Assembly: GCA_020860245.1 (NCBI GenBank)
Contig: JAJBUQ010000019.1
Span: forward strand, 25,048-89,047
Length of the DNA: 64,000 nucleotides
Source of the DNA: Rikenellaceae bacterium
GTDB lineage: Bacteria; Bacteroidota; Bacteroidia; Bacteroidales; Rikenellaceae
Reading direction: 5' to 3'
Below the pieces are notes generated by a model that saw only the letters and a program-made list of their open reading frames with translations, was not told where the DNA came from and made no database searches. A program made the position numbers and the translations under genes. Below are positions 38,123-46,279 of this stretch, piece after piece. How positions within the stretch are numbered: the first letter of the stretch is position 1; each line of letters starts with the position of its first letter.

Positions 38123-39469
38123 TTAAAATTCTTGATCTATATAATTGATACCTTTGTAATAATCCAGCAGGTGCTTCTTTATATGGTACTGGAACTGCGC
38201 GTACAATTTCTGATTCTGTGCGCTCTGGAGGTTATTGGCACTGATCTGTAACTCCATAAAACCGATCAGTCCCTCTTCATATTTTTTTTGATTCACTGTA
38301 TGGACCTTATCCTGCGTCGCCAGCCGTTTCACAGCAAGAATATATTCCATTGACCGCCCTTCGACATCCTGAATTACGCTCTCGATCTCTTTTTCGATTT
38401 CACGCAGATTCTTTTCGTATTGATATTCATATATTTTCAGGTTGTTCTTGTTTCTTGTGATGGTATATCTTCTGCTGAGCCTTGAAAATATTGGAATACT
38501 CAACGATGCCGAGACCGACTGTCCTGCACGGTGCCTTAATTGATCGAAATAAGATTCTGTCTTCGTAGTGGTATGAGTCAGGATTTTGGAGAAACCGGTA
38601 TCGTAGCCCCCGCTGAGTGATAGGGAAGGAAGCTGTTGCCAGCGCGATGTTTTAAGATTGAGTTGTGCCGTCTCGATATCGAATCTCGATTTTACAAGGG
38701 TGGGAAGAAATAGTACAGCAATATTATACACCTCTTCCGGGGATTCTGAAACAACACTCGGAATTGTTTCCCACCAGCTGTCTGATGTATCTATTATAAG
38801 CTCCTCTTCGAACGGATATGACATCTTCTCTTTCAGGGTTAGTATACCCTGATCGTACTGATTGCGGTACTGAACCAGATTGTACTCGTCGGAAGCCAGT
38901 TGGGCTTCGTTCTCAAGAATATCTGCCTCCCCCTTGAGTCCGAGCTCTTCCTGTATTTTTACATTGTGAAGGTTGAGTCTGCTTGTTTCCACCTTTTCTT
39001 CTCCGAGTTTTACTAATTCGCTGTAATAGATAACGATGAAGAAGGCTTGCATAGTGCTTTGGCAGATATTGTCAATTATCTGCTGATAAGTCTCTTTGCC
39101 CTGAAGTTGGGAGATCTTCGCGGTTTTTATCCCGTTTATTACGGAGAATCCGTTGAACAGCGTCATGGAGGCCGAGAGTGAATAACTGTTCGTTAAATTT
39201 GCCGTAGTAGTGTAAGTATTGGTTTCGTAATCTATGGAGCGTCCAAAACTGGTCCGCGCATTTGTTCCCGCGGATACCGACGGCGCTAAATTAAGAATCG
39301 CGGCGGTATGATTATTGTCGAGGTTCCTGTTATTTAATTCCTGTATCTTTACCTCATACGCGTTATTTATAGCGTAGGCAAGACAATCCTTAATTCCCCA
39401 TACGTTCCGGGGAAGAACTTCAGTATTGATAAATAAGAAAAGAATCAAACTTATCGTAATCTTTTTCAT
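38123..39469 (-). CDS. TolC-family outer-membrane efflux protein
   Basis: The 448-residue protein is the outer-membrane channel of this export system. It has a signal peptide (about residues 1-20), then two repeats of long alpha-helical hairpins rich in Glu, Gln, Leu and Asn (for example LNLHNVKIQEELGLKGEADI and LNLKTSRWQQLPSLSLSGGY), the typical duplicated outer-membrane factor structure. It heads the minus-strand operon tolC-hlyD-permease-ATPase and is divergent from the sigma54-type regulator that probably controls it. Confidence 0.9.
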   Translation of the reverse strand: MKKITISLILFLFINTEVLPRNVWGIKDCLAYAINNAYEVKIQELNNRNLDNNHTAAILNLAPSVSAGTNARTSFGRSIDYETNTYTTTANLTNSYSLSASMTLFNGFSVINGIKTAKISQLQGKETYQQIIDNICQSTMQAFFIVIYYSELVKLGEEKVETSRLNLHNVKIQEELGLKGEADILENEAQLASDEYNLVQYRNQYDQGILTLKEKMSYPFEEELIIDTSDSWWETIPSVVSESPEEVYNIAVLFLPTLVKSRFDIETAQLNLKTSRWQQLPSLSLSGGYDTGFSKILTHTTTKTESYFDQLRHRAGQSVSASLSIPIFSRLSRRYTITRNKNNLKIYEYQYEKNLREIEKEIESVIQDVEGRSMEYILAVKRLATQDKVHTVNQKKYEEGLIGFMELQISANNLQSAQNQKLYAQFQYHIKKHLLDYYKGINYIDQEF

Positions 39470-39501
39470 TTTATTTTAAGGTTGTTGATATTCTCGTGTG
39501 C

Positions 39502-39509
39502 CAAAAATA
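39502..39509 (-). promoter_or_regulatory. -7 promoter element candidate of the tolC operon
   Basis: The minus strand reads TATTTTTG, matching TAnnTTTG, for a leader of about 26 nt. Directly after it comes GGCAC, which completes a sigma54 -24-like TTGGCAC, but no GC is found at the -12 position, so sigma54 use is not supported by sequence. Confidence 0.35.
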
Positions 39510-39637
39510 TACCTTTTAAGATAATATGCTAAGAATCAGTAAGATGTATTGATTGCTGAAGTCGGAGAGTGTAAAAAAAATTAACATACGCGTAAAAAAT
39601 TTTTACCTTACCCGTACGTTATTCCCTATATAAAGAA

Positions 39638-39645
39638 TATATTTG
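39638..39645 (+). promoter_or_regulatory. -7 promoter element of the sigma54-type regulator and kinase genes
   Basis: TATATTTG matches TAnnTTTG and gives a leader of about 11 nt. Upstream at 39592-39606 is the near-palindrome GTAAAAA-A-TTTTTAC, a possible operator in the divergent region. Confidence 0.45.
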
Positions 39646-39662
39646 GACCAATAATTTTTCAA

Positions 39663-41018
39663 ATGGCAAAACAGGGGAATCTTCTTATAGTAGACGACAA
39701 TAAAAGTATTCTTACAGCTCTGAAACTTCTTCTGAGCTCTCATTATGAAACGGTTACTACGCTCAATACGCCGAATAACCTTATCTCTTCCATGAGAGAG
39801 GGACAATACGATGTGGTACTTCTGGATATGAACTTCTCCGCGGGAATAAATAGCGGTAATGAGGGATTATTCTGGTTGTCGGAGATAAAAAAATATTATC
39901 CGGAGACCCAGGTGGTTATGTTTACCGCGTATGCAGATATCGACCTTGCGGTAAAGGCTCTGAAGAATGGGGCAGCGGATTTTATGGTTAAGCCATGGGA
40001 TAACGCACGCCTTATTTCAACTCTTAATTCCGCATACAACCTGAGTCGATCCAAGAAAGAGATCAAGCATCTGAAAGAAATTAACCGCGAACTTGTGACT
40101 AAACCTTCGATGTTCTGGGGAAATTCCACTGAGATGAGGCAGCTCCGTAATTTGGTCGAGAAGGTCGCAGTAACCGATGCCAACGTGCTGATAACCGGAG
40201 AAAATGGAACGGGTAAAGAACTTCTTGCAAGGGAGATGCATTTCCTCTCGTTAAGGAGGGATAGGCCTATGGTCTCCGTAGATCTCGGTTCCATTACAGA
40301 AACACTGTTCGAGAGCGAACTCTTCGGACATATCAAGGGTGCATTTACCGACGCAAGGAATGACCGCGCAGGAAAATTCGAAGCTGCGTCGGGAGGGACA
40401 TTATTCCTCGATGAGGTCGGTAATCTACCGTATCATCTTCAAGCCAAACTGCTCACCGCTTTGCAGGGGCGACGGATCGTCAGGGTGGGAAGCAATATCT
40501 CCATCCCCGTGGATATAAGGCTGATAACTGCTACAAACTGTAATTTACAAGAGATGGTATCTGCCGGAACATTCCGGGAAGACCTTCTGTACCGAATTAA
40601 TACAATTCATCTTCATATTCCACCGTTGCGTGAGAGGGCAGTGGATATTATCGGTCTTGCAGGTATATTCCTCGAAAAATACAGTGAAAAATATGGAAAA
40701 CCCATTCGGGGAATATCTAAAAACGCAGAGACAAAACTTTGCTCGTATCCGTGGTACGGTAATATCCGCGAACTCGAACACAGTATCGAGAAGGCAGTGA
40801 TCCTCTGCGATACCGATACTCTCGACAGCAGGGACTTCCTGCTTTCCTCCCAGCAGAATACTTCCGGAGTGATGAATGCATCTACTTTGGAGGAGATGGA
40901 GCGCGAAATGATTCGTATCAATCTCATTAAATTCGGAGATAATATGTCTGCTGTCGCTAATCAGTTAGGAATTACGAGGCAGACTCTTTACAACAAAATT
41001 AAAAAGTATAACTTGTAA
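39663..41018 (+). CDS. NtrC-type sigma54-dependent response regulator
   Basis: The 451-residue activator has a receiver domain (about 1-125; phospho-acceptor Asp in VVLLDMNF near 56, Lys in FMVKPWD), an AAA+ domain (about 145-385: Walker A GENGTGKELLA, the GAFTGA loop as GAFTDA, Walker B GGTLFLDEVG) and a C-terminal Fis-type helix-turn-helix (MSAVANQLGITRQTLYNKIK). It hydrolyses ATP to open sigma54 promoters. The kinase gene starts 5 nt later, and the divergent tolC operon is the likely target. Confidence 0.93.
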   Translation: MAKQGNLLIVDDNKSILTALKLLLSSHYETVTTLNTPNNLISSMREGQYDVVLLDMNFSAGINSGNEGLFWLSEIKKYYPETQVVMFTAYADIDLAVKALKNGAADFMVKPWDNARLISTLNSAYNLSRSKKEIKHLKEINRELVTKPSMFWGNSTEMRQLRNLVEKVAVTDANVLITGENGTGKELLAREMHFLSLRRDRPMVSVDLGSITETLFESELFGHIKGAFTDARNDRAGKFEAASGGTLFLDEVGNLPYHLQAKLLTALQGRRIVRVGSNISIPVDIRLITATNCNLQEMVSAGTFREDLLYRINTIHLHIPPLRERAVDIIGLAGIFLEKYSEKYGKPIRGISKNAETKLCSYPWYGNIRELEHSIEKAVILCDTDTLDSRDFLLSSQQNTSGVMNASTLEEMEREMIRINLIKFGDNMSAVANQLGITRQTLYNKIKKYNL

Positions 41019-41023
41019 ACAGG

Positions 41024-42379
41024 ATGTTAAGGAGCGTATTATATAGACTTATATTTAGTATTCTTCTGCTGATCGCTTCGACGGCATCTACCTTATGGTT
41101 TGTTATTAATAAAGATCTCATCCCCTTCTTGCTGTCCGCCCTGACCGTGATAATTTCGATAATATATATTTTGAGGCTCTACACCTATAACACCCGCAAG
41201 ATAACCTTCATGTTCAGCGCTGTGGATAACGACGATTATATGTTCCGATTTGCAGAGAACGGATCATTTATGCATGATAATCTCTTCAATATGGCTCTCA
41301 ACAGAGTTAAAGAATTGCTGCTCAAGGCCAAGACCGATGCGATGAAGCGGGAAAAATATTACGAATTGATTCTCGACCGTGTTATTACAGGGATTGTCGT
41401 TATGAATAGCAACGGTAATGTTCTTCAAACCAACAAAGAGGCACTCAGGCTTCTGGAGGTTCCGAAGCTTAACCATGTCAATCAATTGGAACGTATCGAC
41501 GAGACACTGCCTTCGATATTTATATCAGTCAGAGCGGGCGAGAACATAAGCGTAAAATTTCATACCGAGAGAGGTACTGCGAATCTATCCCTTCAGGCCT
41601 CGGAATCGGAGATTAAGGATAACGACTTGAAAATAATCGCTATAAACGATATCGAACGCCAGATGGACGAGAAGGAACTCGAATCGTGGATACGCCTGAC
41701 GCAAGTCCTTACTCATGAAATAATCAATGCTGTAACCCCAATAACTTCACTATCGGACACTCTGTTTACCATGTACGGCGACAAAGAGGATGATTTTTAT
41801 AAAGGACTTGAGGCGATTAATTACACAGGTAAGGGGCTGATCGCATTCGTGGACTCTTATCGTAGTTTTACACGTATTCCTCCACCTGAGATACAGAAGT
41901 TGGATGCGTCCAAATTTATCGAACGTATAGCGATGCTTGCGAAGGAATATGTCGGAACGAGAAATATTCTTATATCCATAGCCGTAGAGAGCGAAGATCT
42001 TGTAATCGAAGCGGATGAAAATCAAATAACGCAGGTGATACTGAATGTCTTAAAAAATGCTGTTGCCGCTATCGATGAAGATACCGACGGACTTATAACC
42101 ATCAAAGCCTATTCTTCTGACGACGGATATACCGCCGTGGAGATAAGCAATAACGGTAAACCGATACCGCGTGAAGAAACCGAGCATATATTCGTCCCGT
42201 TCTTCTCGACCAAAGAGAACGGTTCAGGAATAGGGCTCAGTGTAGCCCGCCAGATAATGAGGCTTCATAAGGGCCATATCAAACTTAAAGATTCTAATAA
42301 TAAAGAGACAATATTTGCTTTAAAATTCAGGAATTATGGACGCCACTCTGAAAATGACCGCACTCCTGCGCGAACTTAA
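41024..42379 (+). CDS. Sensor histidine kinase (NtrB/NtrY-like)
   Basis: The 451-residue kinase has two N-terminal transmembrane helices (about 8-28 and 33-50) with almost no periplasmic loop, a PAS-like region (about 115-215), a histidine phospho-acceptor site in LTHEIINAVTPITSLSD (His near 235) and an HATPase domain with NVLKNAVAAI, and FSTKENGSGIGLSVARQIM. The tiny loop suggests sensing in or near the membrane, for example of envelope stress; that is inference. It pairs with the regulator upstream and overlaps the next gene by 44 nt. Confidence 0.9.
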   Translation: MLRSVLYRLIFSILLLIASTASTLWFVINKDLIPFLLSALTVIISIIYILRLYTYNTRKITFMFSAVDNDDYMFRFAENGSFMHDNLFNMALNRVKELLLKAKTDAMKREKYYELILDRVITGIVVMNSNGNVLQTNKEALRLLEVPKLNHVNQLERIDETLPSIFISVRAGENISVKFHTERGTANLSLQASESEIKDNDLKIIAINDIERQMDEKELESWIRLTQVLTHEIINAVTPITSLSDTLFTMYGDKEDDFYKGLEAINYTGKGLIAFVDSYRSFTRIPPPEIQKLDASKFIERIAMLAKEYVGTRNILISIAVESEDLVIEADENQITQVILNVLKNAVAAIDEDTDGLITIKAYSSDDGYTAVEISNNGKPIPREETEHIFVPFFSTKENGSGIGLSVARQIMRLHKGHIKLKDSNNKETIFALKFRNYGRHSENDRTPART

Positions 42380-43025
42380 GAACGAGATGAACGGAGCCGT
42401 ATCAGGCAGTATGAATGATAACGGCATGCGCTACGGACTGAATTACGGAGTATCCGTTCCCACCATTAGGAGCATTGCCCGCAGATATGGTCCGGACAAT
42501 CAGCTTGCGGAATTACTTATAAAACAGGACGTCAGAGAGTTGAAGTTATCTGCAATCTATATCGCCGATCCGGAGAAAATGAATCTTGACGGATTCAGGA
42601 TATGGGAGCAGAATCTCACAACAGTGGAACTTATGGACAATGCGTCGCTGTTCCTTCTTCCGTTCGTCGGTTTTTGGCGCGGAATTACCGACCGATGGCT
42701 GGAATCCGGCAGCAGGCTTCTCGTTCAAGGAGCGATGAATATAGTCGGTAAACTGGCTAAAATGAAAAAAATTCCGGCCGTAGAGCTCGATGAAATATTC
42801 CGCAATGTGGCACGGATGATCCAAATCGATCCTGAAATTTCGTTGAGATACTGCGTTTATTTTTTTGTTTCATATAACGACTTCTCGGAAGAAAATAAGC
42901 GAATCCTTCGGTCTGTGCTCGAGGAATGGAATAAGGATGAATCTTTAAATTTTACCGCCGGCGAGATACTGTCCTTTGTCGGAAACGATCAAAATATCAT
43001 CGACGATTCGGACACGCATTATTGA
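42336..43025 (+). CDS. DNA alkylation repair (AlkD-like HEAT repeat) protein
   Basis: The 229-residue helical protein resembles the small Bacteroidota members of the AlkD-type HEAT-repeat family: an N-terminal YGVSVPTIRSIARRYG helix pair, LAELLIKQDVRELKLSAIYI, and repeated helices ending near SVLEEWNKDES. The classical AlkD catalytic residues could not be confirmed, so activity on alkylated bases is uncertain. It overlaps the kinase gene by 44 nt; later in-frame ATGs (42354) are possible starts. The Ogt gene 0.7 kb away is a second alkylation-repair gene. Confidence 0.6.
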   Translation: MDATLKMTALLRELKNEMNGAVSGSMNDNGMRYGLNYGVSVPTIRSIARRYGPDNQLAELLIKQDVRELKLSAIYIADPEKMNLDGFRIWEQNLTTVELMDNASLFLLPFVGFWRGITDRWLESGSRLLVQGAMNIVGKLAKMKKIPAVELDEIFRNVARMIQIDPEISLRYCVYFFVSYNDFSEENKRILRSVLEEWNKDESLNFTAGEILSFVGNDQNIIDDSDTHY

Positions 43026-43560
43026 TGGGAGCCGAACGATCCGATATCAATTTTTCCAGCTGCGACTCATGATCGATATCAATAGAGAATATAACCTCCT
43101 CCCCGGATAGAGGTATACTGCATTGTCCGCCGCCCAGGAAGGTTATCAACCTGATACTCTCCGTTCCCGTCCCGACGTACCAGCTCGACGATTCTTCGTC
43201 AAAAATAAGATCAACGGAGATTTTTCTGTCCATATTAGTAACTTTGTAGCCGTTAGTTTTTTTGACTACTGTGTAATTTTCTCCGTTGGAACCCTTGATC
43301 TTTTTTCTGCTTCCAAACCCCTTCATATCCGGACCGTTTCAGAAATCTATCGTGTTTATGACGATGGCGTCGAGTATTATCGAAACTTCGTACGCGGGAA
43401 TTATCCACAACGAGAAAAATACAAGTTCATTCACGAATTTGCCGCCTACGGTCTTATTCCAAGTCAGAAGATTGCTGGTAAGATGGAACGGACCCAAACA
43501 CGACACTGCGGTAAAAGATATCAACGTGAAGAGCATAAATCGCTTAATTATTTTCAACAT
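42997..43560 (-). pseudogene. DUF3332 lipoprotein gene interrupted by one in-frame TGA
   Basis: Two same-frame stretches, 43560-43339 (73 residues) and 43326-42997 (109 residues), are separated only by TGA at 43339-43341 and four codons. Joined they give a 187-residue DUF3332 protein: lipoprotein signal (FTLISFTAVSCLG), WNKTVGGKFVNELVFFSLWIIPAYEV, ILDAIVINTIDF-stop-NGPDMKGF, then YTVVKKTNGYKV and LIFDEESSSWYV. Members of this family have Trp right after the Ile-Glu-Phe segment, so the stop is best explained as TGG changed to TGA. The 3' end overlaps the convergent AlkD-like gene by 29 nt. Function of DUF3332 is unknown. Confidence 0.8.
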
Positions 43561-43710
43561 ACGCCATAATATTATGTCTGTTCCGTAACAAATAGAATAC
43601 CACTAAATTCCCCGATAATATTATAAAACATAACAGTTAATCGTTATAATTGATATTATTTGTCTATATTTACCTACACTAAATCCTTTTTTAATTAAGA
43701 TGTTAACGCT

Positions 43711-44460
43711 ATGGATCACAGTTTAAAAGATCCTCATGGACTGTCGGAATTCATGGATATGAAGGTCGGTTTAGATCCCTCTTCATCAGCTAATGAATGG
43801 ATTGGAGGCCAGCCGATTGCAGGTATAAGATCGGATAAAATATTAAAATCTATCGACCGGAAATTATTGTCGGATCACACCGGAATGAATTACGGGATCG
43901 GGATCGGTAATCGTAGTCACATACGCCTGGTTCCGTTTACCGACAAAAAATCCTTAACAATATTATATGGTATTTACACTACCCGCTTCGGTGAATTTGG
44001 AATAGCCTCCGCAGGGGGCGATATCTGTTATGCCGGTTTTAAATTTGGTAAATTCCGTCCGGAAGAACATTTGCGGAGACTTTATCCCGATGCGGAGCTC
44101 ATTTATGACGAGGATGTAGATTCCCATTGTTCAGCGTTAAATTTTATAGAAACAGATGAAATCCCGGCAAAATCTTTGACCGTATCTGTCAGAGGTACTC
44201 CGTTCCAGCTTGCAGTGTGGAATGAACTGCTGAAAATACCCTTGGGCAGTCTGACTACTTACGGACGTATTGCAGAGGTTTTGGGTAATCCCAAAGCATC
44301 ACGTGGAGTCGGTAATGCTGTCGGCCGCAATCCGGTATCTTATTTGATCCCGTGCCACAGGGTCATATGCGGCGACGGAGGTTTGGGCGGTTATTACTGG
44401 GGGACGAATCTTAAATTGATGATTTTATCCGCAGAGCTTAAAAGGATAGGTATAAAGTAA
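43711..44460 (+). CDS. Methylated-DNA-protein cysteine methyltransferase (Ogt/Ada-C type)
   Basis: The 249-residue suicide enzyme removes alkyl groups from O6 of guanine. The C-terminal domain carries the active-site motif SYLIPCHRVICGDGGLGGY (acceptor Cys near residue 215), the helix-turn-helix LTTYGRIAEVLGNPKASRGVGNAVGRN with the Arg finger and RGTPFQLAVWNELLKIPLGS. The first 150 or so residues contain a second, Ada-like extension of unclear role without the Ada zinc Cys cluster. It lies 19 nt before the OmpR-type gene. Confidence 0.88.
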   Translation: MDHSLKDPHGLSEFMDMKVGLDPSSSANEWIGGQPIAGIRSDKILKSIDRKLLSDHTGMNYGIGIGNRSHIRLVPFTDKKSLTILYGIYTTRFGEFGIASAGGDICYAGFKFGKFRPEEHLRRLYPDAELIYDEDVDSHCSALNFIETDEIPAKSLTVSVRGTPFQLAVWNELLKIPLGSLTTYGRIAEVLGNPKASRGVGNAVGRNPVSYLIPCHRVICGDGGLGGYYWGTNLKLMILSAELKRIGIK

Positions 44461-44479
44461 TTTTAAATAAAAATTCATA

Positions 44480-45169
44480 ATGGCGTCTGTTTTACTTATT
44501 GAGAGCGAGGTGATCTTCGGATCTTTTTTGGAGGAGGTACTAAAACGTGCCGGATATAGCGTGGATTTTACACTTACCGTTGGAAGAGGATGGGAAAAAC
44601 TCCTGTCGAAAAAATACGATATAGTAATCACCGAAGTTTACCCTGCCGACAAAGAGTGCTTCGACCTTTGTAAAAAAATACGGAAGCGCTTCGGAAGCGA
44701 TATTCTTCTTATAATTATAAATACTCTAAATGCCATCCCTGAACTTCTGTGTGAATTGAACGGTAAATCGGAAAAAAATCACATGGAGAATTTTTCCGAT
44801 CTATCGGCGCGGATACTCAGAATTATACGCGACCACGAAGAAACGGAAGGCACTGGGCTTATCTCTTGCGGCGATATCTGGGTGGATAGTGCCGAGAAAA
44901 AAAATTTTCAGGACGGCCACCCGGTGAATTTGACGAAGAAAGAATATAAACTACTGAGCTTCTTTATCATGAATAAAGGGAAGATCGTCTCGCGGATGAG
45001 CCTCCTGAAAAACGTGTGGGGAAAAAATTTCGATACTAACACCAATATCGTTGATGTTTATGTGAACCATCTTAGGGAGAAAATCGAAAAAGGTTCGGGA
45101 AAAAAACTGATACATACGGTAGTCGGTATCGGATATATTATGGCTGAAGAGGGTGATGGAGTTCTCTAA
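44480..45169 (+). CDS. OmpR-family regulator with degenerate receiver (Asp to Glu)
   Basis: The 229-residue protein has an intact winged-helix DNA-binding domain (about 130-225: NLTKKEYKLLSFFIMNKGKIVSR, VDVYVNHLREKIEKG). The receiver domain is degenerate: the phospho-acceptor position is Glu52 (DIVITEVYPAD), the acidic pair is Glu8-Ser9, and the conserved Lys-Pro is Glu103-Asn104. It is therefore unlikely to be phosphorylated and may act constitutively or by another signal. No kinase is adjacent. It follows the Ogt gene by 19 nt and its stop overlaps the convergent porin gene by 4 nt. Confidence 0.85.
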   Translation: MASVLLIESEVIFGSFLEEVLKRAGYSVDFTLTVGRGWEKLLSKKYDIVITEVYPADKECFDLCKKIRKRFGSDILLIIINTLNAIPELLCELNGKSEKNHMENFSDLSARILRIIRDHEETEGTGLISCGDIWVDSAEKKNFQDGHPVNLTKKEYKLLSFFIMNKGKIVSRMSLLKNVWGKNFDTNTNIVDVYVNHLREKIEKGSGKKLIHTVVGIGYIMAEEGDGVL

Positions 45170-46230
45170 AGCGTCAGAATAACGCGCAGCAACGCTATCG
45201 ATGCCTTGTGTCCCCCTGTTATTATGTGATGGAACGCAGGCTGTAATTCGAGATAATCCGTTACCGCGTGTCTGCATGTGATCTCCATTGCTGTCTCGTT
45301 AGCGACGGAGAATACCGCATGATCTACGAACGCTCCTATGTGCGTACGGTCATTTATTCCCATTATAAATCCGCCTCCGATATAACTCTTACAGTAGCTG
45401 TTGCTTCTCCCTGCTAAGGAACCCTGAAACATAACTCCGAGAGTATTCCTTCCGTAACTGAACAGTTGCTGCTTGACGCTTCCCCAAAGAGTATAGTTGA
45501 ATTTTTTATTTATTTTCTGATCGTCTTCGTTATAACTATAATAACGATTGCATAGACCAATGCCGATATTATATAGCCCATAATTATGTATGTTGGTTTG
45601 GTAACTTAACTCGGTTATGTTCATAAATCCGTCGTTCTCAGGATCTATCTTGAATAGAGATATTCCGTTGTCCGACAGCTGTCTCGCACGTCCGTTATAT
45701 AGACTGTTCTTAAGCGTAAGATTCTCCGTGATATCAGCCTCGAAGTGTAAACTCATCGCCGATAGCGGATAATTAGCCACTGTATAATTCTCTGCTATAG
45801 TGGAATAGATTCCGCATGTACTGTTAGTGAACAGCGAGGTGTAATCTCCGATAAAATAATCCACATTCATGTTCCTTAATCCAAAGAAGATATGCGCCAT
45901 GCCTAATTCCTGCATGTAGCCTGCCACGAAAAGATTTAGAGGCATGTTGTCTTCTTCGATGTTGGAGAATGTTTGGAGATCGTTCGCAATACGCTCCTTG
46001 GATGTCTTCCACGTGCTAATGGCCGTTATATTGAAATATCCGTTCCGGTAAAGTTTTATATCCGTTCCCAACGTCCAGAGATTCACCCAGTTAAACTTAT
46101 CTTCGAAGTTATATTGCGCTTCAGTTGTGTATTCCAAAAAACTATTATTAAACGGAGTCTCTGCCCCTGTGTTCAGGCATGTTAAACCTGAGATAAGAAC
46201 TAATGCCGATCTTATGTAAAATTTTTTCAT
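45166..46230 (-). CDS. OprB-like outer-membrane porin family protein
   Basis: The 354-residue protein has a signal peptide (MKKFYIRSALVLISGLTCLNTGAE) and alternating beta-strand pattern with aromatic girdles (LYRNGYFNITAISTWKTS, FFGLRNMNVDYFIGDY, IALLRVILTL at the C terminus). It resembles the carbohydrate porin OprB family, but no substrate is indicated. The frame opens upstream at 46272; the ATG at 46230 begins the signal peptide. It lies 49 nt after mgtA, suggesting that it is co-transcribed and may admit Mg2+; that is inference from position. Confidence 0.7.
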   Translation of the reverse strand: MKKFYIRSALVLISGLTCLNTGAETPFNNSFLEYTTEAQYNFEDKFNWVNLWTLGTDIKLYRNGYFNITAISTWKTSKERIANDLQTFSNIEEDNMPLNLFVAGYMQELGMAHIFFGLRNMNVDYFIGDYTSLFTNSTCGIYSTIAENYTVANYPLSAMSLHFEADITENLTLKNSLYNGRARQLSDNGISLFKIDPENDGFMNITELSYQTNIHNYGLYNIGIGLCNRYYSYNEDDQKINKKFNYTLWGSVKQQLFSYGRNTLGVMFQGSLAGRSNSYCKSYIGGGFIMGINDRTHIGAFVDHAVFSVANETAMEITCRHAVTDYLELQPAFHHIITGGHKASIALLRVILTL

Positions 46231-46279
46231 AGAGTCAAAGTTGAGTTCCGCACCTTGAAAAGTGCGGAACATTAATGTA

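Noticed and set aside
39495..39515. Sigma54 promoter of the tolC operon
   Set aside because: TTGGCAC fits the -24 box, but the -12 position has no GC, so only half a site is present. A TAnnTTTG element overlaps it.
35382..43341. TGA read as tryptophan (alternative genetic code) to explain the split permease and DUF3332 genes
   Set aside because: TGA ends other intact genes at natural lengths (7651-7653, 53846-53848), TGG is used throughout, and the fimbrillin gene carries TAA and TAG stops, which this code would not explain.
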